A model generated the notes under the pieces. It saw only the letters and a list, made by a program, of their open reading frames with translations, ran no database searches and was not told where the DNA came from. From Parablautia sp. Marseille-Q6255 (GTDB lineage Bacteria; Bacillota; Clostridia; Lachnospirales; Lachnospiraceae), in the NCBI RefSeq assembly GCF_951230155.1, contig NZ_CATNVD010000001.1, forward strand, positions 124,001 through 188,000: 64,000 nucleotides of DNA. The letters are read 5' to 3'. The translations under genes and the position numbers were made by a program. Of the stretch, positions 53,448 to 62,708 are shown in pieces; position 1 is the stretch's first letter; every line of letters starts with the position of its first letter.

Positions 53448-56348
53448 TTAGTCATTTACCGCCAGACTGGAAGATGCCTCGGATGCCTGTCCTGTGACAA
53501 GCTCTTCCTCTGACTGAAGTCCAAAATAGTATGATATGACATCGCGCGCGACCAAAGCCGCATTCGCGGAAGTATATCCGTTGGCAATACGTACTGCAAT
53601 ACTGACCTCCGGCTCTTCGTAAGGCGCATAGCCGATGAATACTCCGTGGTTCGGTACGTCTGTGCTGACCTGTGCCGTACCGGTCTTACCTGCAACCGAT
53701 ACGCCGGTAAAATTCTGGAATGCAGAATGATTCTGTACTACGCCGCGCATTCCGGCGTGGATCGTATTCCAGAGCTCCTGTGTCAGCTCTACGGTGTTGC
53801 GCACCTTCGCCTCGTGCTCCTCCAGAACACTTCCTGTGGAGTCCGTGATCGCATCCACCAGGGTCAGATCGTAGCAGGTCCCCGTATTCGCGATCGTATT
53901 GACGTAGCGCGCAAGCTGAGTCGTTGTAAAAGCATTCTCTGCCTGTCCCATTGCGGTACGCACAGCATCCATCTGCGAAATATTCGGCGCTGACTCCGGC
54001 ACCTCTACTCCTGATTTCTCATTCAGACCGAACATGGACGCATACTTCGTAAGCGTCTCAATGCCTGTGGCATCGTCATACTCTCCATTTATGCTGCCAA
54101 GCCTGTATCCAATGGTGTTGAAGAAATAGTTGCAGGATTCCGCGATCGCTTCCTGCAAAGACAGGGTGCCATGTCCGTACTTATTCCAGCAGTTGATCGG
54201 CTGAGCGACAAGATCAAATTTACCGGTACAGTTGATCCCCTCTCCGATGTTGACCACGCCCTCCATCACACCGGCAGCGGCAGAAACGATCTTAAACGTA
54301 GATCCCGGTGCGATCGCCTCCTGTGTTGCGCGGCTGTAAAATGGAGAGGACTTGTCCATATTCAGCTTGTTGAAATACTCGGTATCCATCTCATTCGCAA
54401 GCCGGTTATTGTCATATCCCGGATACGTTACACAGGCGAGCACGTCTCCGCTGTTCGGGTCCGTCAGTACGACAGATCCCGAACACGGCGTTACCGCAAG
54501 CTGCGCCGGTGTGATCTCCAGATTCTTTATTTTTGCTTTGATAAAATCAGTTCCCCCGAGCGTTCCATTTGAGAGATTTTCATAGTCCTGCGTATTCATC
54601 TCCAGTACGCCCTGATCAAACAGCAGCAGACAGATATCCGCGCCGCTTAAACGGTCCTCCTGCAGCATATACCGGTACACCTGCTTACAGAAGTTGTCAT
54701 CCTCAGACAGATACGCGGCAATGTAATCAGCAAGAGCAGAAAACAGCTCGTCATTGCTCATATACTTTGCATCCTCTGCGATCTTCGTGACATCGATCCA
54801 GTTTTTTGAGATCGCGTGCAGGAGGAACTCCTTCAGACTGATGCTCTCCTCCTCTGTCCAGGCAAGATACACCGGATCTGTCTTGTCGATCGCCGATTCG
54901 TTTAAGATGCCTGTCCCCTTCATCAGCATATCATTTACGATATAGGACATGTATACCTGATACTGTTCTCCAAGCTCGTATTTATCCTTCAGCTCTGTGT
55001 ACGTGGCAGGATCCTCCGAAAGAAGCTCATCCTTGATTACACCGAAGATCTCCGCCGCCTTTACGAGAAACGCATTATAGACCTTCTGCTCATTTGGCGT
55101 CGCATCCTCCTGCTTCAGGTGGCTCACACTCAAAACATTGTTTTCGAAAAGCGCGTAGTAGATATCATAAATAGGGATCCTTACGTAGTCTGCAGAAGTA
55201 TTGTTTTCTGTATCAAACTCTCTTGCGTCAATGATATTTGCATAAACAATACCTGCGATATACTGCTCCAGGATGTTGTAAACCACACGCTGCAGGTTCA
55301 TATCGATCGTCAGATGCACATCGTTCCCTGCCTGAGGCTCCACCCTCGATTCTACATCAACGGTCCGCCCAAGACTGTCCACGTAGATCAGCTCTGATCC
55401 CTTATCCCCCTGGAGGGTTGTCTCAAGCTCCTTTTCAAGACCCGTCTTTCCCACAATATCCGTTGCGATATAGTTGCTGTCCTCTTTTTTGAGCTCTTCC
55501 AGCTCTTCCGCAGAAACCTGCCCCGTGTAGCCGATCAGCGGCGCCAGGTATTCTGCGTCCGCATATACTCTGCGGTACTCCTCTGAAATGTCGATCCCCG
55601 GGAAGTCCGCAATATTCTCCAGTATCCTCGCTACCGTCTCATCACTGACGTCCTTTGCGATCGTCACCGTCTGATAACGCTGAAAGCTGTACGCCGCGAT
55701 CGATGCGCGCAGAGAAACAAGCTGCAGGATCTCCTCATCCGTGTAGGACTCCGGAAGACCGTACTCCTCTTTTTGCTCCTTTGTGACAGATTCTCCAAGG
55801 ATCCCATAATAATCATCGCTGCAAAGCAGTTCAACGAGATCCGGTGCAGACATCTCCAGCTGTTTTTTACTCAGCTTATCAATATAAGCCTCGCCGAAAA
55901 TATCTGCCTTGAAACGGTTGAGCGCAAATCCGGATGCGGTGTATTCATAAGCGCCGTCCTCGTTCAGTGTGATCCTGAAATCATCCACAATGTGATCGCC
56001 CTGCTCTTCGATCAGCTTGATCACATGATAAAGCGTACTGTTGACAGAGAGATTTTTCTCTTCTGTATCCGAGTACGTCCCATTATCTTCAAAGGTGACG
56101 CAGTTTGAAAGTTCATTGTACGCGATCGGAGTCCCGTTCCTGTCATATATATTTCCACGGGAGCTTTTCAGCGTACGTTCTTTCATAATGGACAAAGAAA
56201 AATTATTCTGATAATTCTCTCCCTGCACGATCTGAAGCTGGAACAGACGCTGTACCAGGATCGCCGCCATAAGGACTATCACGATCACCACAATGAGCAC
56301 CCGGGAATTTACTGCTTTTTTAAAGCTTTTTTTCATTTCATCAAACAA
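53448..56348 (-). CDS. mrdA: Class B penicillin-binding protein 2 (transpeptidase), enlarged
   Basis: A 966-residue class B PBP working with RodA in side-wall synthesis. One N-terminal membrane helix (VLIVVIVIVLMAAILVQRLF), the dimerisation region (SSRGNIYDRNGTPIAYNELS) and the transpeptidase domain with STFK (GSTFKIVSA), SCN and KTG (AGKTGTAQ) are present. A stretch of about 200 residues between residues 370 and 570 has no counterpart in typical PBP2 and makes it larger than the common 600-750. A TTG at 56348 follows AAAGGAGTGG; it overlaps mreD. Confidence 0.93.
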   Translation of the reverse strand: MFDEMKKSFKKAVNSRVLIVVIVIVLMAAILVQRLFQLQIVQGENYQNNFSLSIMKERTLKSSRGNIYDRNGTPIAYNELSNCVTFEDNGTYSDTEEKNLSVNSTLYHVIKLIEEQGDHIVDDFRITLNEDGAYEYTASGFALNRFKADIFGEAYIDKLSKKQLEMSAPDLVELLCSDDYYGILGESVTKEQKEEYGLPESYTDEEILQLVSLRASIAAYSFQRYQTVTIAKDVSDETVARILENIADFPGIDISEEYRRVYADAEYLAPLIGYTGQVSAEELEELKKEDSNYIATDIVGKTGLEKELETTLQGDKGSELIYVDSLGRTVDVESRVEPQAGNDVHLTIDMNLQRVVYNILEQYIAGIVYANIIDAREFDTENNTSADYVRIPIYDIYYALFENNVLSVSHLKQEDATPNEQKVYNAFLVKAAEIFGVIKDELLSEDPATYTELKDKYELGEQYQVYMSYIVNDMLMKGTGILNESAIDKTDPVYLAWTEEESISLKEFLLHAISKNWIDVTKIAEDAKYMSNDELFSALADYIAAYLSEDDNFCKQVYRYMLQEDRLSGADICLLLFDQGVLEMNTQDYENLSNGTLGGTDFIKAKIKNLEITPAQLAVTPCSGSVVLTDPNSGDVLACVTYPGYDNNRLANEMDTEYFNKLNMDKSSPFYSRATQEAIAPGSTFKIVSAAAGVMEGVVNIGEGINCTGKFDLVAQPINCWNKYGHGTLSLQEAIAESCNYFFNTIGYRLGSINGEYDDATGIETLTKYASMFGLNEKSGVEVPESAPNISQMDAVRTAMGQAENAFTTTQLARYVNTIANTGTCYDLTLVDAITDSTGSVLEEHEAKVRNTVELTQELWNTIHAGMRGVVQNHSAFQNFTGVSVAGKTGTAQVSTDVPNHGVFIGYAPYEEPEVSIAVRIANGYTSANAALVARDVISYYFGLQSEEELVTGQASEASSSLAVND

Positions 56349-56856
56349 AATTGTCCACTCCTTTATCGGATAAGCTCAATTTACGATTTACTGCATAAAG
56401 GATCCTGTAGCACAGGATCGTCAGGATCAGTGTATAAAACATCTCCGGAAGGATCACCCGTCCGAGATAATAAAAAAAGTCGATCCTGCCGCGCAGCAGA
56501 AAGCGGAACCCGTACTGGACCACGCCATACGCCACATCGCTGACAGAAATCAGCAGAAGCGGCGTCTTAATGTCATCATCATAAAAAATGCGGTAAAAAT
56601 AACCGCTGAAATAGCCGACCCACATATAGATAAATGCGTTAAAGCCAAGCACGCTCTCAAAAAATATATCGGTCAGAAGGCCGCAGAAAAATCCGGTGAG
56701 CATGCCGTCACGGCGGCCGCGCATCAGGCCGAACGATACCGTCAGGATGATCAGCAGGTTCGGCTTGATCGAAGCGATCGCGATCATCTGGCATACCGTC
56801 GACTGAAGGATAATGCTGACCAGTATCAGTACAGCCATCGTTATTTTGCGCCTCAT
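56341..56856 (-). CDS. mreD: Rod shape-determining protein MreD
   Basis: A 171-residue polytopic membrane protein with about five hydrophobic segments (MAVLILVSIILQSTVCQMIAI, LLIILTVSFGLMRG, GFFCGLLTDIFFESVLGFNAF), the MreD plan. It links the MreB/C cytoskeleton to PBP2. ATG overlaps mreC by four bases. Confidence 0.91.
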   Translation of the reverse strand: MRRKITMAVLILVSIILQSTVCQMIAIASIKPNLLIILTVSFGLMRGRRDGMLTGFFCGLLTDIFFESVLGFNAFIYMWVGYFSGYFYRIFYDDDIKTPLLLISVSDVAYGVVQYGFRFLLRGRIDFFYYLGRVILPEMFYTLILTILCYRILYAVNRKLSLSDKGVDNFV

Positions 56857-57704
56857 TCCACAGTCTCCTTCAACTCTAAAATGACCAGGACTTCCTGCAG
56901 ATGCCGGAAATCCACTACCGGAGTAATATAGCCCGACTTCGTCAGATTGTTTGCATCATTGTTCAGCTCACTGATATATCCGATCAGGATACCCGGCAGG
57001 AACTTTTCACTTATGTAGGAGGTCACGACCTTGTCGCCGACATGGACCTTATTGTCCGCGTCTGTCAGCTTGACAAGATTCAGGGAGCCCTCATCGATAA
57101 GTCTTAAATCTCCTGCAATGATACACTGGTCCGAGGTGGTTGATACCATTGCGCTGACATTGCTGTTGTCATCAATGATCGAGCGGACCGTCGACCAGTT
57201 TGGACCGGTCTCCGTCACGATACCGACCAGTCCCCCGTCTGAAATGACGTTCATATCAGGCTTGATCCCGTCATCAGAGCCTTTGTCGATGGTAAAGAGC
57301 TGGAACCAGTTCCCGGACTCCTTTGCAATGATCCTTGCCCCCACCTTGTCGTATTCTGCATACTGCTCATCCAGCTTATAAAGCTCCCTGAGCCTCTGCA
57401 GCTCCTCCTTATCCTGGATCAGCTGGCTGTTTTCCTCGGTCAGAGAGTCCACCCTCGCTTTGAGCTCCTTATTTTCCTCGCGCAGCGTCTGGGCATCATC
57501 GAAATTGTCTGTAAGCCCTGACATCCAGGTGCCGAAGCCGTTGATCCCCTTTTGCACCGGCGTGATCAAAAAGCCGCTCGCCTGCTTGACCGGTGAAAAG
57601 ATGCTTCCGTCGAGAAAGGATACCACGATCAGCAGTACGCAGAAAACACTCAGTCCTATCAGCAGATATTTGTTTTTCAGATTGTCATTCGTCTTCTTTT
57701 TCAT
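56853..57704 (-). CDS. mreC: Rod shape-determining protein MreC
   Basis: A 283-residue MreC with an N-terminal membrane helix (KYLLIGLSVFCVLLIVVSFL), a coiled coil (LREENKELKARVDSLTEENSQLIQDKEEL) and two beta-barrel domains (ARIIAKESGNWFQLFTIDKGSDDG). It binds PBP2 and MreD. ATG has GGGAGAT upstream. Confidence 0.94.
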   Translation of the reverse strand: MKKKTNDNLKNKYLLIGLSVFCVLLIVVSFLDGSIFSPVKQASGFLITPVQKGINGFGTWMSGLTDNFDDAQTLREENKELKARVDSLTEENSQLIQDKEELQRLRELYKLDEQYAEYDKVGARIIAKESGNWFQLFTIDKGSDDGIKPDMNVISDGGLVGIVTETGPNWSTVRSIIDDNSNVSAMVSTTSDQCIIAGDLRLIDEGSLNLVKLTDADNKVHVGDKVVTSYISEKFLPGILIGYISELNNDANNLTKSGYITPVVDFRHLQEVLVILELKETVE

Positions 57705-57716
57705 AAATCTCCCGCC

Positions 57717-58736
57717 TTATCTCATTGCAGTCAGGTCATTGAGCGTATATGTAGACTGCCTTAAATCTTTATTATTCATAATCTCCACCAGTCCGCGGAT
57801 CGTACTGTTTTTGGGATCCTGTATATGATGCAGAGGGATGCCCATTTCGCGTCTGATATAGTCCGGCAGATTCAGGATCATGGAAACTCCTCCGGACAGG
57901 TAGATCCCCTCGCGGGTAATGTCCTTCATCAGCTGCGGAGGCACACGGTTGTATACGGACTTAATGCTTTCCACGATCATATCAATGGTATCAATGATCG
58001 CGACGCTGACCGCCAGAGACGGGATCAGCTCTGATTTTGGCAGCCCTGACAGCGTATGGATCCCAAAGACCTTCTGCTCCAGCTTCGGTCCATTGATCAT
58101 AAATGCCAGATTATTTTTCAGCGCCTCCGCGCTCCTGCTTCCTATGTTCAGATTGAACTTGCGGCGCACCATTGTCGCGATATCCTCATCCAGACGGCGG
58201 CCGCCTGCCTTTACTGTCTGGCTTAAGATCACCTTTCCGGAGGAGATCACCGAGATCTCCGTTGTATCTGCTCCGATGTTTACGACCATATGACCGCGTG
58301 AGGAGAGCACCGGAAGCTCTGCGCTGACCGCATCAGCGATCCCCTTGTCGACAAGCCGGATCCGTCCTGCGCCGATCTTGCCGCGCATGACATGAAAAAA
58401 CGCCCGTTTTTCTACCTGCGTGATATCACTCGGCACGGCAATGTAGAGCGATGCGCCTGAATGGAATACTCCCGCAAAATCTTTTAAAAGATGAGACAGC
58501 ACGAGCTCCATCTCCGTCAGATTGGCGATCACTCCTCCCGCCATCGGCCAGACGACATCTATATTTTCCGGATTTTTTTCAAACATCTCATACGCTGCAT
58601 CACCGACCGCCAGCACCTGTCCGTTCTTTTTTTCAGCAAGCAGATTCCTGCTGTACAAAAAGCGCCTGCCGCTTTTATCTCTTATCTTGATCGTATCTGT
58701 CCCCAGATCGATCCCACAAACCTTATGAAATAACAT
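57717..58736 (-). CDS. mreB: MreB-like actin homologue with altered nucleotide-site motifs
   Basis: A 339-residue MreB/actin-family protein first in the mreBCD set. Phosphate-1 reads GIDLGTDTIKI (canonical GTANT changed), phosphate-2 is NIGADTTE in place of the usual DIGGGTTE, and the segment aligned to EEPMAAAIG reads DKGIADAVS. The adenosine motif LSGGVSMILNLPDYI is kept. The changes suggest reduced or altered ATP hydrolysis. Family membership is clear; catalytic state is inference. Confidence 0.88.
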   Translation of the reverse strand: MLFHKVCGIDLGTDTIKIRDKSGRRFLYSRNLLAEKKNGQVLAVGDAAYEMFEKNPENIDVVWPMAGGVIANLTEMELVLSHLLKDFAGVFHSGASLYIAVPSDITQVEKRAFFHVMRGKIGAGRIRLVDKGIADAVSAELPVLSSRGHMVVNIGADTTEISVISSGKVILSQTVKAGGRRLDEDIATMVRRKFNLNIGSRSAEALKNNLAFMINGPKLEQKVFGIHTLSGLPKSELIPSLAVSVAIIDTIDMIVESIKSVYNRVPPQLMKDITREGIYLSGGVSMILNLPDYIRREMGIPLHHIQDPKNSTIRGLVEIMNNKDLRQSTYTLNDLTAMR

Positions 58737-58746
58737 GGTATACTCC

Positions 58747-59439
58747 CTAATCTAACTCATTCTGCCAGATTCCCTGCTCCCGCATACTGACAGCCTGACA
58801 ATCCCCGATGATGATATGATCCAGCAGCTCAACACCAAGCATGGCGCCTGCCTCCTTTACCCGAAGGGTCAGAAGAATATCCTCCCGGCTCGGATCAGGG
58901 ATACCGCTTGGATGATTATGCAGCAGCAGGATGCTGACTGCGCCATGGTGAAGCGCTTCGATGAATATCTCCCTGGGGGAGATCAAAGAGGCGCGCACCG
59001 TTCCCTTTGAGACGACCTTATCCCTGATCAGCCGCCCCTTGCTGTTCAGCATCACAAGCACCAGTGTCTCCTGCTCACAGTGACGCAGCTCCTCCATATA
59101 GTACTGCGCCACATCAGAAGGATTTGTAAAAACTACCCGGTCTGAACAGCTCGCGCGTGCAATGCGCCTGGAAAGCTCTGCCACACATTTCAGCTGGGCT
59201 GCCTTGACTGTACCCACGCCGCGTATCCCTGTTAAATCAGAAATCGACATGTGATAAATGCCCAGAAGTCCGTTCTTTCCGCCGTATCCGGCGAGCACCT
59301 TTCTTGACAGTTCCAATGCCGATTCCCCTTTCGAACCCGTACGCAGTATCACAGAGAGCAGCTCTGCATCCGACAGATGCTCTGCTCCGCAGTTTAAGCA
59401 CTTTTCATACGGCCGTTCCTCTTTCGGTATACTTTTCAT
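58747..59439 (-). CDS. radC: RadC family JAB/MPN protein
   Basis: A 230-residue RadC. An N-terminal HhH region (LSDAELLSVILRTG, GIRGVGTVKAAQL) precedes the MPN/JAB metal site LLLHNHPSGIPDPSREDI (H-x-H-x9-D). Its role is debated despite the DNA repair name. ATG 59439 gives the usual length with GGAAGGGGG upstream; ATG 59517 would add 26 poorly conserved residues. It precedes mreB as in many Firmicutes. Confidence 0.92.
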   Translation of the reverse strand: MKSIPKEERPYEKCLNCGAEHLSDAELLSVILRTGSKGESALELSRKVLAGYGGKNGLLGIYHMSISDLTGIRGVGTVKAAQLKCVAELSRRIARASCSDRVVFTNPSDVAQYYMEELRHCEQETLVLVMLNSKGRLIRDKVVSKGTVRASLISPREIFIEALHHGAVSILLLHNHPSGIPDPSREDILLTLRVKEAGAMLGVELLDHIIIGDCQAVSMREQGIWQNELD

Positions 59440-59561
59440 CGTCCGGGAATCCCCCTTCCGGAGCTGCTTCTTCCCGTTTTTCGTATCATCCTTCGTAATA
59501 TTTCCGGTATCGTTCATCCTGCTCTTCCGATACTCTTTCCCCTGACCCAAATGGAATCATT

Positions 59562-59590
59562 ATAATATTCTACCACAATTTTACGGTAAA
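59562..59590 (-). promoter_or_regulatory. Promoter of the radC-mre operon
   Basis: Minus-strand TTTACC (59590-59585), 17-base spacer, TATTAT (59567-59562). Confidence 0.55.
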
Positions 59591-59677
59591 GTATACACCC
59601 GGTATATTAATTTTTTCATAACAGTCCAGTCATACGCCAGGCTGCAAAGATCTGCGTCCAGGCTTATGGCCTGCAGA

Positions 59678-61339
59678 TTACTGCCTGCAGGCGGCAGCAT
59701 AGCTCTGGCATATCCACTGCGCCGTGCGGATCCCGTCGACTGCGGCAGAGGTGATCCCTCCTGCGTATCCGGCCCCTTCTCCGCACGGATAGATCCCCGC
59801 TGCCTGTGACTGACCATCCGGGCCGCGCAAAAGACGCACGGGAGACGAGGTTCTGCTCTCTACACCGGAAAGCAGCGAATCTGGATCGTCAAAGCCCCGG
59901 ATCTTCTTTCCAAACGCAGTGATCCCCTCGCTGATCGCTTCATTGAGTGCTTCCGGAAGGATCCCCCGCAGATTTGCAGCCTGACAGCGCCCTTTCATAT
60001 TCGGTTGGATTGCCCCGAAATGATCGGTAGCCTTATTTTTCCGAAAATCCTCCAGCCTTTGTACCGGGATTTTTCCCTGCCCGCACCGGTATGCCTCCTC
60101 CTCCAGCTGACGCTGGAATGCGATCCCTGCAAGCGGATGATCTGCCCCGTAGTCCTGCGCAGATACGGTCACAACGATCGCGCTGTTCGCATTGCAGCCC
60201 GCACGGTCACTGTAGCTCATTCCATTTACCGCCGTACGCCCCTCCTCTGAAGATGCGTTGACCACATACCCGCCAGGGCACATGCAAAAGGAATACACGC
60301 CCCGGCCATCCGCGCATTTATGAGTCACCTTATACGGCGCTGCTCCCAGATCATACGGACAGTCTTTTCCATACATCGCCTCATTGATCGTCTCCTGCGC
60401 ATGTTCTACGCGAAGCCCGACGGCAAATGCCTTTGCCTCCATCGGAAGTCCATTTTGATAAAGCATCTCAAAGGTATCTCTTGCACTGTGTCCGATCGCA
60501 AGTACGAGCACATCGCACAGCAGGGCATCCCTGACTCCATTTATTTCAAGTGAAAAGCCTGCCCTAAGCTCCTTTTCGCCATGCGTCTGGAGCAGTCCCT
60601 TCCTTTCTGGCTGCCCCGTCCGGCGCACCCCGGTCAGACAGGAGCCAAACCGGTACTCGCCTCCCTTTGCCTCGATCTCTTTTCGTATCCGGGTGACGAC
60701 CTGCACCAGCACATCCGTTCCGATATGCGGTTTATGATCGTACAGGATCGCCGGATCCGCACCTGCGCGTACAAACTCCTTTAAAACAAACCGTATTTTC
60801 CCTCCCGGATCCTTGATCAGAGTGTTCAGCTTTCCATCCGAAAACGTGCCTGCTCCGCCCTCCCCAAACTGTACATTTGACTGAGGGTCGAGCACGCCGT
60901 CCTCCCAGAAACGGGTCACGCGCTCTATCCGCTGTTCTACCGCTTCGCCGCGCTCCAGAATGATCGGCCGCAGACCTGCGCGCGCCAGCATCAGCGCACA
61001 GAAAAGACCAGCCGGACCGCTGCCGACGATCACCGGGCGTTTCCTCTCCGGCTGTGCGGCAAAGCTATCCGGCTGATAGGGAAAACGGTATTCCTCCTTC
61101 TCCACAGCAGCTACCTTTTTATTTTTACACCGGCGAAGCACCTCTTCCGGCGCCGCCGCCTTTACATCTATCGTGTATACATAGAAAATATCCGGCTTTT
61201 TTCTCGCATCTACCGAGCGCCGCATAATCTCATATTCCGGCATTGCGCCGCGGATCCGCAGGATATGGCGGATCTCCCGCTCCAACTCTTCCCGCGTATG
61301 ATCCGGTCTCAGTTTCAATTCACTGATCCTAAGCTCCAT
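59678..61339 (-). CDS. COG2509-type FAD-dependent dehydrogenase
   Basis: A 553-residue flavoprotein of the uncharacterised COG2509 group. The N-terminal 90 residues form a ferredoxin-like domain (ISELKLRPDHTREELEREI, KKPDIFYVYTIDVK). FAD-binding VIVGSGPAGLFCALMLARAG is at about 103-122, then GEGGAGTFSDGKLNT and a C-terminal NAD/FAD-domain motif (GIYPCGEGAGYAGGITSAAVDG). Physiological substrate is unknown. The next gene downstream on the same strand encodes another flavoprotein. Confidence 0.88.
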   Translation of the reverse strand: MELRISELKLRPDHTREELEREIRHILRIRGAMPEYEIMRRSVDARKKPDIFYVYTIDVKAAAPEEVLRRCKNKKVAAVEKEEYRFPYQPDSFAAQPERKRPVIVGSGPAGLFCALMLARAGLRPIILERGEAVEQRIERVTRFWEDGVLDPQSNVQFGEGGAGTFSDGKLNTLIKDPGGKIRFVLKEFVRAGADPAILYDHKPHIGTDVLVQVVTRIRKEIEAKGGEYRFGSCLTGVRRTGQPERKGLLQTHGEKELRAGFSLEINGVRDALLCDVLVLAIGHSARDTFEMLYQNGLPMEAKAFAVGLRVEHAQETINEAMYGKDCPYDLGAAPYKVTHKCADGRGVYSFCMCPGGYVVNASSEEGRTAVNGMSYSDRAGCNANSAIVVTVSAQDYGADHPLAGIAFQRQLEEEAYRCGQGKIPVQRLEDFRKNKATDHFGAIQPNMKGRCQAANLRGILPEALNEAISEGITAFGKKIRGFDDPDSLLSGVESRTSSPVRLLRGPDGQSQAAGIYPCGEGAGYAGGITSAAVDGIRTAQWICQSYAAACRQ

Positions 61340-61377
61340 ATCGCTCTCCTTTTGCTCTTGTATCTGTCAGAAGATGT

Positions 61378-62703
61378 TCATCCATGACGCAGATCAAGCG
61401 CCGCGGCCATGCCCGCCACATATCCGCTCGACCACGCCCACTGCAGGTTGTAGCCCCCGCACGGTCCGTCTGCATCAATGAGCTCCCCCGCAAAATAGAG
61501 TCCCTCATGCTTTCTGGACCCCAGTGTGCGCGGATCAAGCTCCGATGCCTCTACGCCCCCTGCACAGACCTGGCATACATCAAATGATTTCGTCCCTGTC
61601 ACCTCGAGTTCAAAATGCTTGACCGCCTCTATCAGCCGTCCCGCCTGCTCCTGCGTAAGACATCCGGCACGCAGCTTTGCAGAAAGCCCTGCGCGCTTTA
61701 GTATGACCGGGATCAGCTTTTCATGCAGCATCCCCGCCAAAAGTCCGGATATGCGCATCTCTTTTGCACGGCAGGCACGGTTCAGAAGGTGTCTGACCAG
61801 ACGGGTTTCCTCAAAATCCGGCAGAAGATCCAGATACAGTGTCAGGTCCTCCATCCGCGTACAGGTAGAGATAAAGCGTGAGATCTGGAAAATAACGATA
61901 CCCGATACGCCGTATTTTGTCCACTGAAGCTCCCCGGTATCGCTGGCAAGCAGCCTTTTGCCGCGCGTTGCAGATGCAGCGTCGCAGACCAGTGATACGC
62001 GCGCTCTGCACCGCACGCCTGCAAGCGCCGCAAAAAAGTCTCCCCGGCAGGTCACCGGCACCAGAGCAGGCGACGGCTCTATGACCGTATGACCGAGCAT
62101 CCTGGCAAGCGCATAGCCGCTTCCGTCTGAGCCTGTCGCCGGCGCTGCCGCAGAGCCGCAGGCAAGAATCACCGCATCTGCCCGATACGTCCAGCCGCCG
62201 GTCCTGACAAACCAGCTTCCGGCTTTTCCGGGCTCTTTTTCTGCGCCCTCCCCGTCAGAACAAATCCCGATCTCCTGTATCTTTTCATTTAGTTTTATTT
62301 TTACACCAAGGCGGTAAAGTTCAGCGAGAAGTACCTCCAGCACCGAGGCAGCCTGTCTGGAATACGGATACACATACCCTTCCCTGTCTGTCGTCAGCAG
62401 TCCAAGCTCTTCAAAAAACGCAAGAGTATCCGCCGCATCAAACTGCTGTGTCACTCCGGCTGCGAGTGCGGCTGCACTACCATGATACCTGCGCGAAAGC
62501 CCGCAGTCTGTGTTCGTCAGGTTGCACCTGCCATTTCCTGTTATAAGGAGCTTTCTGCCCGGGCGCTCCATCGCCTCCAAAAGCGTCACTCCCGCCCCCG
62601 CGCGCGCTGCCGTGATCGCCGCCATCATACCGGAAGCCCCGGCTCCTGCAACGATTATCTGCTTTTGCGTACGTCCTCTTTCTGCCATAGTCCCATACCC
62701 CAT
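61378..62703 (-). CDS. BaiN/HI0933-like flavoprotein (COG2081)
   Basis: A 441-residue FAD-binding enzyme of the HI0933/COG2081 family. The dinucleotide motif IIVAGAGASGMMAAITAARAG, the LLITGNGRCNLTN signature and the C-terminal GLYFAGELIDADGPCGGYNLQWAWSSG are diagnostic. The bile-acid gut enzyme BaiN belongs to this family, but so do many unrelated proteins, and no bai genes are here. ATG 62703 is used; ATG 62688 is also possible. It starts six bases after the PLP enzyme gene. Confidence 0.88.
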   Translation of the reverse strand: MGYGTMAERGRTQKQIIVAGAGASGMMAAITAARAGAGVTLLEAMERPGRKLLITGNGRCNLTNTDCGLSRRYHGSAAALAAGVTQQFDAADTLAFFEELGLLTTDREGYVYPYSRQAASVLEVLLAELYRLGVKIKLNEKIQEIGICSDGEGAEKEPGKAGSWFVRTGGWTYRADAVILACGSAAAPATGSDGSGYALARMLGHTVIEPSPALVPVTCRGDFFAALAGVRCRARVSLVCDAASATRGKRLLASDTGELQWTKYGVSGIVIFQISRFISTCTRMEDLTLYLDLLPDFEETRLVRHLLNRACRAKEMRISGLLAGMLHEKLIPVILKRAGLSAKLRAGCLTQEQAGRLIEAVKHFELEVTGTKSFDVCQVCAGGVEASELDPRTLGSRKHEGLYFAGELIDADGPCGGYNLQWAWSSGYVAGMAAALDLRHG

Positions 62704-62708
62704 CTGTC

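Noticed and set aside
61378-62703. Bile-acid (bai) operon
   Set aside because: Only a family-level similarity to BaiN; no other bai genes are in the window.
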